Source of the DNA: Candidatus Hydrogenedentes bacterium CG07_land_8_20_14_0_80_42_17
GTDB taxonomy: Bacteria; UBA8481
Direction of reading: 5' to 3'
NCBI GenBank assembly: GCA_002780065.1
Contig: PEWQ01000001.1
Span: 1 to 7,896, forward strand
Length of the DNA: 7,896 nucleotides
A program made the translations under genes and the position numbers. The notes beneath the pieces were generated by a model. It ran no database searches, was not told where the DNA came from, and saw only the letters and a program-made list of their open reading frames with translations. Below are positions 1 to 5,166 of this stretch, one piece after another; position 1 is the first letter of the stretch, and each line of letters opens with the position of its first letter.

Positions 1-92
1 TTACTCCGGAGCTTGTTCGCCTTTCAGTCGGAATAGAACATATTGAAGACATAATAGAAGATTTAGGACAGGCTTTGAAGAAGTCAGAGTGA
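1..92 (+). CDS. metY: 3' end of probable O-acetylhomoserine sulfhydrylase (PLP enzyme)
   Basis: Only the last 30 codons are present, read in the frame beginning at base 3 and ending with TGA at 90-92. The tail contains the segment LVRLSVGIEHIEDIIEDLGQ, which matches the conserved C-terminus of the Cys/Met-metabolism PLP-dependent family (MetY, MetB, MetC, MetZ), where RLSVGIE is followed by a final helix. The gene lies one base upstream of metX. Because metX makes O-acetylhomoserine, the member that uses this ester, MetY, is the most likely identity. From the tail alone, cystathionine gamma-synthase or gamma-lyase cannot be excluded. The catalytic lysine and the start lie outside the window. 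Confidence 0.75.
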   Translation, partial: TPELVRLSVGIEHIEDIIEDLGQALKKSE

Positions 93-93
93 G

Positions 94-1296
94 ATGTCTA
101 AAGAGAGAATAGACCCAGTCAGTGCTGTTGCAGAGAAGGATTCTGTAGGGTGGACTCACGTGGCTAAATTGCGTCTAATACCACCTGAAAAACCTTTAAA
201 ACTTGAATTGGGCGGAAGACTTGCTCCGATAGATATTGAGTATGAAACTTACGGAAAACTTTCTCAGGACAAGGATAATGTAGTGCTTGTGGCTCATGCT
301 CTTTCCGGCGACGCGCATGCTGCGGGTTGGGATGCTGATGCAACTGAAAATTTCAGGAGCTGGCGACTCAATAAGCCTGGCTGGTGGGATTCTATTATTG
401 GCCCGGGAAAAGCGATTGATACTGACAGATTTTTTGTAATATGTCCTAATTGCGTCGGAAGTTGTTACGGCTCTACAGGTCCTTCTTCAATTAATCCTGA
501 AACCAATAAGCCTTACGGAATGTCGTTTCCGATGGTCACTGTTGAAGATTGGACTGAAATTGAAGGAAGACTGCTCGACCATTTAGGAATCAAAAAAATT
601 CATGCAATTATTGGAGGCTCTTTAGGCGGACAGCAAGCAATTGAGTTTGCTCTAAGATTTCCTGACAGAGTAGAGAAGAGCATTGTGCTTGCCGCGACGC
701 CTAGACTTTCTGCTCAGGGATTGGCTTTTAATGCTGTGGGAAGATACTGCATAATGAACGACCCGAATTTTAATGAAGGGAATTATTATGAGGGAGCAAA
801 ACCTGACAAAGGACTTGCGGCGGCCCGCATGCTCGCTCACATTACTTATCTTTCCGACGAGGGAATGCACGATAAGTTCGGAAGAAAATTATGGGATAAG
901 ACAGACTTCGAGGGTGGATTCGGAATTGAATTTGCGGTAGAGAGCTATCTAGATCATCAAGGCAGGGCATTTGTGAACCGATTTGACGCGAACAGTTATC
1001 TCTATATCACTCGCGCAATGGATTACTACGATGCCGCAGAAAGGTGGGGCGGTGGAGATTTAGTTAAAGCATGTTCGAAAATTAAATGCGATATGATGAT
1101 CGTCTCTTTCAGCTCGGATTGGCTCTATCCTCCTCATGAATGTAAACAGTTTTCACTCGCAATAACTGCAAATAGACATCCGGTTACTTACGTAAACGTT
1201 CCTTCACCGTACGGTCACGACTCATTTCTTGTCGAGACCGAAAGTGTTACCAGATTGGTAAAGCCGTTTCTCGAGTCGAAAAAGGAATCCGAATGA
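94..1296 (+). CDS. metX: Homoserine O-acetyltransferase MetX
   Basis: This cytoplasmic alpha/beta-hydrolase-fold enzyme moves an acetyl group from acetyl-CoA to homoserine, the committing step of methionine synthesis by the O-acetylhomoserine route. The 400-residue product is full length for the family. The catalytic triad is visible: nucleophile Ser176 in GGSLGGQQ, Asp342 in SSDWLYPP and His375 in GHDSFL. The family motifs HALSGDAHAAGW (68-79) and CVGSCYGSTGPSS (120-132) are intact. ATG 94 lies one base after the metY stop, and no strong ribosome-binding site precedes it, which suggests translational coupling. The 3' end overlaps metW by ATGA. Succinyl-CoA specificity (a MetX-type HST) is possible because acyl donor choice in this family depends on few residues; acetyl is inferred from the metY neighbour. 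Confidence 0.95.
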   Translation: MSKERIDPVSAVAEKDSVGWTHVAKLRLIPPEKPLKLELGGRLAPIDIEYETYGKLSQDKDNVVLVAHALSGDAHAAGWDADATENFRSWRLNKPGWWDSIIGPGKAIDTDRFFVICPNCVGSCYGSTGPSSINPETNKPYGMSFPMVTVEDWTEIEGRLLDHLGIKKIHAIIGGSLGGQQAIEFALRFPDRVEKSIVLAATPRLSAQGLAFNAVGRYCIMNDPNFNEGNYYEGAKPDKGLAAARMLAHITYLSDEGMHDKFGRKLWDKTDFEGGFGIEFAVESYLDHQGRAFVNRFDANSYLYITRAMDYYDAAERWGGGDLVKACSKIKCDMMIVSFSSDWLYPPHECKQFSLAITANRHPVTYVNVPSPYGHDSFLVETESVTRLVKPFLESKKESE

Positions 1297-2054
1297 AAGA
1301 CCTGCTCTCGATGATGCGCGCTTTTGTTTCGAAAAGCATGCAGTTCAAATTCGATCCTGCTCTTAAAGAAATAGATCTGGCAAAAATATTGAAAGATGGT
1401 TCTCTGCCTGTCAGTGGTTATGATGACGATTCTGAAGAGAATGCAAACTGCGAGCGATGGCAGGATAAAGTGATTGAAAATGAAATTCGCGAGGGCTCGT
1501 CCGTTTTGGATCTTGGGTGCGGCACTGGTGAACTATTAGAGAGATTGGTTAAACACAAAAAGGTTTTCGGGCAAGGCATTGAGATCGATGAAAAGTCTGT
1601 TGCATCTTGCGTTGAACGCGGAGTTGCAGTATTTCAGGCGGATCTTGACGAAGGCTTGAAAGGATTTCCTGACGGAAGTTTCGATTACGTAATTTTGGAG
1701 GAAACCCTTCCTACGCTCAAACAGCCTATGCGAGTGCTTACCGATATGCTGAGGGTTGGGAGCCGCGGCATTGTATCGTTTCCGAATTTCGGTTACTGGA
1801 AGATTCGATTGGCGCTTCTTATCGAAGGACGAATGCCTATCACTGAGCGGCTTTCAGCACCGTGGTTCAATACGGAAAATATCAGGCTTTTTACACTTCG
1901 CGATCTTTTTGATTGGGCTCAAAATGAAGGAGTGATTTTTGAAAAGAGTTTTGTATTGAACGGGAAGAGCTTCAGCCATCTGTCTGACAGAGACAATTTG
2001 TTAGCTGAAGAAGTTCTCGTTGTATTGAAGAAAAATAATAAGGAGAAAAAATAA
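1293..2054 (+). CDS. metW: MetW, methyltransferase-fold partner of MetX, with extended N-terminus
   Basis: MetW proteins have a SAM-dependent methyltransferase fold and are usually encoded directly after metX; they are linked to methionine synthesis, reportedly through MetX. The SAM-binding loop [10 protein letters not shown] is at residues 71-80, with the acidic strand end GIEID at 95-99. The MetW-typical stretch [20 protein letters not shown] (136-155), followed by [11 protein letters not shown] and [17 protein letters not shown] (189-205), identifies the family. The product has 253 residues against roughly 200 in typical MetW. The excess is about 60 residues at the N-terminus, including an acidic patch GYDDDSEEN (42-50). 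ATG 1293 overlaps the metX stop and has AAGGA at 1282-1286 six bases upstream, so this start and the extension look real. Confidence 0.92.
   Translation: MKDLLSMMRAFVSKSMQFKFDPALKEIDLAKILKDGSLPVSGYDDDSEENANCERWQDKVIENEIREGSSVLDLGCGTGELLERLVKHKKVFGQGIEIDEKSVASCVERGVAVFQADLDEGLKGFPDGSFDYVILEETLPTLKQPMRVLTDMLRVGSRGIVSFPNFGYWKIRLALLIEGRMPITERLSAPWFNTENIRLFTLRDLFDWAQNEGVIFEKSFVLNGKSFSHLSDRDNLLAEEVLVVLKKNNKEKK
2040..2045 (+). promoter_or_regulatory. Ribosome binding site for cysK inside the end of metW
   Basis: AAGGAG lies eight bases before the ATG at 2054. It sits in the last codons of metW, whose TAA stop shares its final A with the cysK start (TAATG). This supports the chosen cysK start and coupled translation. 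Confidence 0.8.
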
Positions 2055-3004
2055 TGGCACGATTTTTTAAAGATAATTCTCTTTCGATAGGAAAAACTCC
2101 GCTGGTCAAGTTGAGCAGAATTCCTAATGACAGTGATGCAATGGTGTTAGCTAAGATCGAGGGAAGAAACCCTTCGTATTCTGTAAAATGCAGAATCGGA
2201 GCGGCTATGATTTGGGATGCTGAAGATAAAGGATTTTTAAAACCGGGAGTAAATGTTGTTGAGCCTACGAGCGGAAATACCGGAATTGCTCTAGCTTTTG
2301 TTTGCGCTTCAAGAGGCTACGGTTTAACACTGACAATGCCTGAGACGATGAGCATAGAGCGCAGGCGAATATTGAAAGCATTCGGAGCAAACTTAGTTTT
2401 GACGCCTGGAAGCGAAGGGATGAAAGGTGCGGTTCGAAAGGCAGAAGAGATTGTTGCTGATGATCCCAAAAAATGGTTTATGCCTCAGCAATTCAAGAAC
2501 CCTGCGAATCCTGCGATTCACGAAAAAACTACAGGCCCCGAGATTTGGGATGATACTGACGGAAAGGTTGACGTTTTCATTTCAGGAGTAGGAACCGGAG
2601 GAACAATCACTGGAGTTTCCAGATATTTTAAAAAGACAAAAAATAAAAACGTTCTTTCTGTTGCTGTCGAGCCTGCGGCCAGTCCTGTGATTTCACAAAA
2701 ACTTGCCGGTAAAGAACTCAAGCCGTCAAGCCATAAGATTCAGGGCATCGGCGCAGGATTTTTACCTGACGTACTTGATTTGTCTATTGTGGACAGAGTC
2801 GAACGAATTAGCGACGACGAAGCTATCGAGATGTCGAGAAGGCTTACCGGTGAAGAAGGAATTCTATCCGGAATTTCGTCCGGCGCGGCAGTAGTCGCAG
2901 CAATTCGAATTGCTCGGGAAGATGAATTCAAAGGAAAAACTATTGTTGTTATTCTGCCGGACTCTGGAGAAAGATACCTCTCGACATCGCTCTTTGCAGA
3001 ATAA
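2054..3004 (+). CDS. cysK: Cysteine synthase A (O-acetylserine sulfhydrylase)
   Basis: This PLP-dependent cytoplasmic enzyme joins sulfide to O-acetylserine to give cysteine and acetate. The 316-residue product is complete and close to enterobacterial CysK in length and wording. PLP lysine Lys45 lies in [13 protein letters not shown]. The substrate-binding loop TSGNTG is at 72-77 and the phosphate-binding loop GVGTGGT at 178-184. GIGAGF is at 231-236, GISSG at 273-277 supplies the serine that contacts the pyridine nitrogen, and [10 protein letters not shown] is at 301-310. The PETMSIERR segment (96-104) is like CysK. The gene closes the metY-metX-metW operon with a one-base overlap. No serine acetyltransferase gene is in the window, so the source of O-acetylserine must be elsewhere. 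Confidence 0.95.
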   Translation: MARFFKDNSLSIGKTPLVKLSRIPNDSDAMVLAKIEGRNPSYSVKCRIGAAMIWDAEDKGFLKPGVNVVEPTSGNTGIALAFVCASRGYGLTLTMPETMSIERRRILKAFGANLVLTPGSEGMKGAVRKAEEIVADDPKKWFMPQQFKNPANPAIHEKTTGPEIWDDTDGKVDVFISGVGTGGTITGVSRYFKKTKNKNVLSVAVEPAASPVISQKLAGKELKPSSHKIQGIGAGFLPDVLDLSIVDRVERISDDEAIEMSRRLTGEEGILSGISSGAAVVAAIRIAREDEFKGKTIVVILPDSGERYLSTSLFAE

Positions 3005-3010
3005 GCATGC

Positions 3011-3045
3011 GTTGCCGGCACAGGCGTGGGCGCCGTGTCTCCAAC
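3011..3045 (+). terminator. GC-rich hairpin after cysK, possible terminator without U-tract
   Basis: GTTG (3011-3014) pairs with CAAC (3042-3045). After a two-by-two internal loop, GGCAC (3017-3021) pairs with GTGTC (3035-3039) through one G-U pair. A22 is bulged, and GGCG (3023-3026) pairs with CGCC (3031-3034) around a TGGG loop. It begins seven bases after the cysK stop. No T-run follows, so it may be a transcript-stabilising 3' hairpin or a factor-dependent terminator element. Confidence 0.5.
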
Positions 3046-3052
3046 AAAATGA

Positions 3053-3109
3053 AAAATCCTCTTAGCAGGAGGCACGTGCGTTAAGTATCAATGGATGCTT
3101 TGCACGTGC
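3053..3109 (-). terminator. Candidate terminator region for the adenosine deaminase gene
   Basis: The first element is a hairpin 11 bases after the add stop. GCACGTGC (3072-3079) pairs with GCACGTGC (3102-3109). A G-U pair and a two-base bulge follow, then AAGTATC (3083-3089) pairs with GATGCTT (3094-3100, one G-U) around a four-base loop. On the minus strand a second, short stem CCTC/GAGG (complement of 3058-3072) comes next and is followed by five T residues (complement of 3053-3057), giving a weak intrinsic-terminator shape. Pairings were worked out by eye. Confidence 0.5.
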
Positions 3110-3120
3110 AGAAATTACTA

Positions 3121-4212
3121 CTATTTTTCCATTTCGATTCTTATCTTTGCGTATTCAGTTTTAATTACGTTATAGATTAAATCAAGGCGCTTTTTGTATG
3201 GAAGAAAAGATGACTTCATTGCATTGAGCGCAAGCTTTTCGAGATCATCTAAATTAAAATTCCAGTGTTTTATTATTGTCATAAGCTCATTGGTCATAGT
3301 TGTATTTGACATCAGTCGATTATCAGTGTTCACCGTAATTCTAAATTTGTACTTCCAGTAAATTGGCAGTGGATGAGCTTCTATCGATGAAACAGCTCCT
3401 GTTTGAACATTGGAGAGAAGGCATATTTCTAGAGGAACTCTTTTGTCCAGAATATATTGAGCCAGCGGGCCCATCTGAATTATTTTTCCTGATTCGTCTA
3501 ATGTAATATCTTCGATCAGATGAGTAGCATGCCCGATTCTGTGAGCTCCGCACCATTGTATCGCCTGCCAGATGGACTTTATCCCGAAAGCTTCTCCTGC
3601 ATGAATCGTAATGTTTCCGTTCTCGCGCTGGATGTAATGAAAAGCATCGACATGTTTTTTGGGCGGATGGCCGGCTTCTTCTCCGGCTAGATCAAAACCA
3701 ACAACGCCTTTGTTTCTGTAATTGACGGCAAGCTCAGCCATCTCCATCGATACTGAAGGCTCCATATTTCTCATTGCGCAAACTATGAGCCCCCATTTTA
3801 TTCCTGTTTCCGACTCGGCTCTGCTCATTCCGGTAAGAACCGAATTCATTACATCTTCGAGCGAAAGCCCTTTTTGAGTGTGAAATCCGGGATGAAATCT
3901 CATTTCGGCATAGCAGATATTTTCAAGATGAGCATCGATCAGCGATTCGTATGCAACTCGCTCTAAAGCTTCTTTTGTCTGCATAACTGCTATTGTCGTT
4001 CCGAATCCCTCGAGATAGAGAGGCAAACTGCCTCTGCTTGCCCCGCGATGAAACCACTCGGCAATAGCTTCAGGTGTGCCTTCAGGCAGATCTATCTTAT
4101 CTTTTTCAGCCAACTCTAATATGGTCTTAGGTCTTAATCCGCCGTCAAGATGCTCGTGCAATAAAACTTTCGGAACCTTTCTAACTATTTCTTCTGTTAA
4201 TTTATTTGTCAT
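3121..4212 (-). CDS. add: Adenosine deaminase family protein
   Basis: This is a zinc metallohydrolase of the adenosine/AMP deaminase family, predicted to convert adenosine to inosine and ammonia in purine salvage. The 363-residue product keeps the metal and catalytic residues: His19 and His21 in LLHEHLDGGLRP, His204 and Glu207 in IHAGEAFG, His228 in RIGHATHL, and Asp297 in VNTDNRLMS. GFDLAGEE (172-179) matches the substrate-binding loop. It differs from the animal and E. coli type, having HEH for HVH and TDN for TDD, variants I recall from actinobacterial-type adenosine deaminases. Substrate is therefore adenosine by inference; a relative such as aminodeoxyfutalosine deaminase cannot be ruled out. 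The gene is monocistronic, convergent to cysK and divergent from the small motility gene. ATG 4212 follows a very A/T-rich leader without an obvious Shine-Dalgarno site. Confidence 0.88.
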   Translation of the reverse strand: MTNKLTEEIVRKVPKVLLHEHLDGGLRPKTILELAEKDKIDLPEGTPEAIAEWFHRGASRGSLPLYLEGFGTTIAVMQTKEALERVAYESLIDAHLENICYAEMRFHPGFHTQKGLSLEDVMNSVLTGMSRAESETGIKWGLIVCAMRNMEPSVSMEMAELAVNYRNKGVVGFDLAGEEAGHPPKKHVDAFHYIQRENGNITIHAGEAFGIKSIWQAIQWCGAHRIGHATHLIEDITLDESGKIIQMGPLAQYILDKRVPLEICLLSNVQTGAVSSIEAHPLPIYWKYKFRITVNTDNRLMSNTTMTNELMTIIKHWNFNLDDLEKLALNAMKSSFLPYKKRLDLIYNVIKTEYAKIRIEMEK

Positions 4213-4258
4213 AAAGTAATTTTATTATTTTAAAAAGAAAAATAAATAAAAAAAGTAC

Positions 4259-4286
4259 TAAAGTTCTAAAGAATGTCTGCCGATAT
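4259..4286 (+). promoter_or_regulatory. Sigma-28 (FliA/SigD) type flagellar-class promoter
   Basis: TAAAGTTC at 4259-4266 is separated by 12 bases from GCCGATAT at 4279-4286. The sigma-28 consensus is TAAA(GTTT), about 15-16 bases from TAAA, then GCCGATAA in enterics or GCCGATAT in Bacillus SigD. Here the gap from TAAA to GCCGATAT is 16 bases and the -10 box is an exact match. It points at the small YjfB-like gene, with an expected transcript start near 4293. The gene's proposed motility role independently supports the call. Confidence 0.8.
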
Positions 4287-4304
4287 AAGGAAAAGCCATA
4301 TTAG

Positions 4305-4322
4305 TCGCCGGAATTGCGGCGG
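4305..4322 (+). other. Leader hairpin in the 5' UTR of the small motility gene
   Basis: CGCCG (4306-4310) pairs with CGGCG (4317-4321) around a six-base loop, extended by one T-G pair. It lies between the predicted sigma-28 transcript start and the Shine-Dalgarno site at 4329, and could stabilise the mRNA or tune translation. The stem is short and no function is shown. Confidence 0.45.
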
Positions 4323-4328
4323 GAAGAC

Positions 4329-4335
4329 GGAGGAG
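4329..4335 (+). promoter_or_regulatory. Ribosome binding site that decides the start of the small motility gene
   Basis: GGAGGAG ends 11 bases before ATG 4347. An in-frame TTG at 4314 lies upstream of this site and inside the leader hairpin, and an in-frame GTG at 4338 is only two bases away. ATG 4347 is therefore the best-supported start, although the spacing is slightly long. Confidence 0.7.
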
Positions 4336-4346
4336 TTGTGGACGGG

Positions 4347-4514
4347 ATGAATGTTAGCGGTTTGTCAAGTTTGGATTCGATTTATTCAAGTAATGCTGAC
4401 AATGCAAATAGTGAGGTCGGTGTTAAGGTTTTGAAGGAAGCAATGAATCAGGCGGCAGAGTCAGTTCTTCCGCTTCTGGAAGGTCTCGGTCAGAACTTGG
4501 ATGTAACGGCATAA
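4347..4514 (+). CDS. YjfB-like putative motility protein (55 aa)
   Basis: The product is a small 55-residue soluble protein. It has a polar, Ser/Asn-rich N-terminus (MNVSGLSSLDSIYSSNADNA) and then an amphipathic helical half with VGVKVLKEAMN (24-34) and LPLLEGLG (41-48). This layout matches the YjfB-type putative motility family: a short N-terminal segment, then a V-x-VLK-x-AM helix and a hydrophobic C-terminal segment. The biochemical role of the family is unknown to me. There is no signal peptide or membrane segment. A sigma-28 promoter stands directly upstream and a strong terminator follows, so it is a one-gene transcription unit expressed with late flagellar genes. An in-frame TTG at 4314 would add 11 residues but lies before the ribosome-binding site. 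The family assignment is from pattern recognition of a short protein; the promoter makes it more credible. Confidence 0.72.
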   Translation: MNVSGLSSLDSIYSSNADNANSEVGVKVLKEAMNQAAESVLPLLEGLGQNLDVTA

Positions 4515-4526
4515 AGGTTATGGCGG

Positions 4527-4560
4527 GGCGGATGTGCTCTCCGCGCGCATCCGCCTGTTT
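4527..4560 (+). terminator. Strong intrinsic-type terminator after the small motility gene
   Basis: GGCGGATGTGC (4527-4537) pairs with GCGCATCCGCC (4545-4555) over 11 base pairs with a single G-U, around the seven-base loop TCTCCGC. TGTTTC follows, and a longer T-rich stretch lies at 4570-4590. It starts 12 bases after the stop codon and separates the sigma-28 unit from the yajQ operon. Confidence 0.85.
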
Positions 4561-4594
4561 CTAATAAACTTCTTTCTTTTTTTCTCCTTTCATG

Positions 4595-4600
4595 TATAAT
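4595..4600 (+). promoter_or_regulatory. Candidate -10 box for the yajQ-rimO-pgsA-pgpA operon
   Basis: A perfect TATAAT preceded by TG lies 75 bases upstream of yajQ and just after the preceding terminator, which is where an operon promoter is needed. The -35 region (about 4571-4577) is T-rich but has no good TTGACA match, so the call rests on the -10 box and position. Confidence 0.5.
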
Positions 4601-4674
4601 ACTTTTTCATTAATAATATTTTTGATGTGGAAGACTTTTCTTTTAATCTTATGAATCGGAAGGAGAAATGCTAA

Positions 4675-5166
4675 ATGGCTGAAGAACATTCGTTTGATAT
4701 CGTTTCCAAAGTGGATTTTCAAGAGGTAGAAAACGCATTATCTCAGACTCGAAAAGAAATTGGGCAGAGATACGATTTTAAATCCACGAGGGTTGAGATT
4801 ACCCGCGAAAAGGAAAAGATTACTGTCGTGACCGAGAACGAGTTCAAACTGCACGCAGTTATCGATATTATCCAAAACCGCTTTGTTAAGCGGGCGGTTC
4901 CTTTGAAGAACATTCAATATTCTAAACCGGAAGCGGCATTTGGCGGCACAATTCGACAGGTTCTGACTATTACTACCGGTATCCCTTTGGAAAAATCTAA
5001 AGAGATTGTTAAAGATGTAAAAGACAAGAAATTTAAAGTCCAATCTTCCATGCAAGGCGACCAGATCAGAGTCTGGAGTAAATCGAAGGATGAACTGCAA
5101 AAGGTAATTCAGTTCTTGCGTGAAAAAGATTATGGATTGGAACTGCAGTTTGCAAATTATCGGTGA
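4675..5166 (+). CDS. yajQ: YajQ family nucleotide-binding protein
   Basis: The 163-residue product is full length for the YajQ (UPF0234) family. The start AEEHSFDIVSKVDFQEVENA (2-21), the motif RYDFKSTRVEI (32-42), the middle segment GGTIRQVLTITTGI, and the close LQFANYR are all family hallmarks. YajQ proteins have two ferredoxin-like domains and bind nucleotides; some bind cyclic di-GMP and act as transcriptional co-regulators (described for Xanthomonas), while others were reported to bind tRNA or GTP. Which role applies here cannot be told. AAGGAG at 4660-4665 lies nine bases before ATG 4675 and supports the start. It is the first gene of an operon, and its TGA overlaps the GTG start of rimO. 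Confidence 0.93.
   Translation: MAEEHSFDIVSKVDFQEVENALSQTRKEIGQRYDFKSTRVEITREKEKITVVTENEFKLHAVIDIIQNRFVKRAVPLKNIQYSKPEAAFGGTIRQVLTITTGIPLEKSKEIVKDVKDKKFKVQSSMQGDQIRVWSKSKDELQKVIQFLREKDYGLELQFANYR

Larger units (their letters stand above)
3005..3120. other. Structured convergent spacer between cysK and add
   Basis: This 116-base spacer has no credible coding potential but is densely folded. It contains two long hairpins (3011-3045 and 3072-3109), a perfect 8-base palindrome TGCCGGCA (3013-3020), a perfect 10-base palindrome TGCACGTGCA (3101-3110) and a short stem at 3058-3072 between the two hairpins. The first hairpin is clearly more GC-rich than the flanking genes. Because the flanking genes converge here, bidirectional transcription termination is the simplest role. 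Confidence 0.6.

Noticed and set aside
2740-3075. 111-codon minus-strand open frame across the end of cysK
   Set aside because: It is antisense to well-conserved cysK codons and runs through the hairpin spacer; its product is low-complexity Ser/Pro/Thr-rich with no family resemblance.
3039-3086. Possible integron attC-like boxes (CTCCAAC and GTTAAGT)
   Set aside because: The first box breaks the RYYYAAC consensus, the two are not complementary to each other, the span is shorter than usual attC sites, and no integrase or cassette structure is present.
4267-4270. A second TAAA nearer the GCCGATAT box as the -35 element
   Set aside because: It leaves only eight bases to the -10 box, far short of the 15-16 expected for sigma-28; the TAAA at 4259 fits.
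4314-4346. Upstream TTG start extending the YjfB-like protein to 66 residues
   Set aside because: It lies before the only good Shine-Dalgarno site and within the leader hairpin; ATG 4347 is better supported.
4738-5100. 120-codon minus-strand open frame inside yajQ
   Set aside because: It lies wholly antisense to the conserved YajQ reading frame and its translation shows no recognisable domain.
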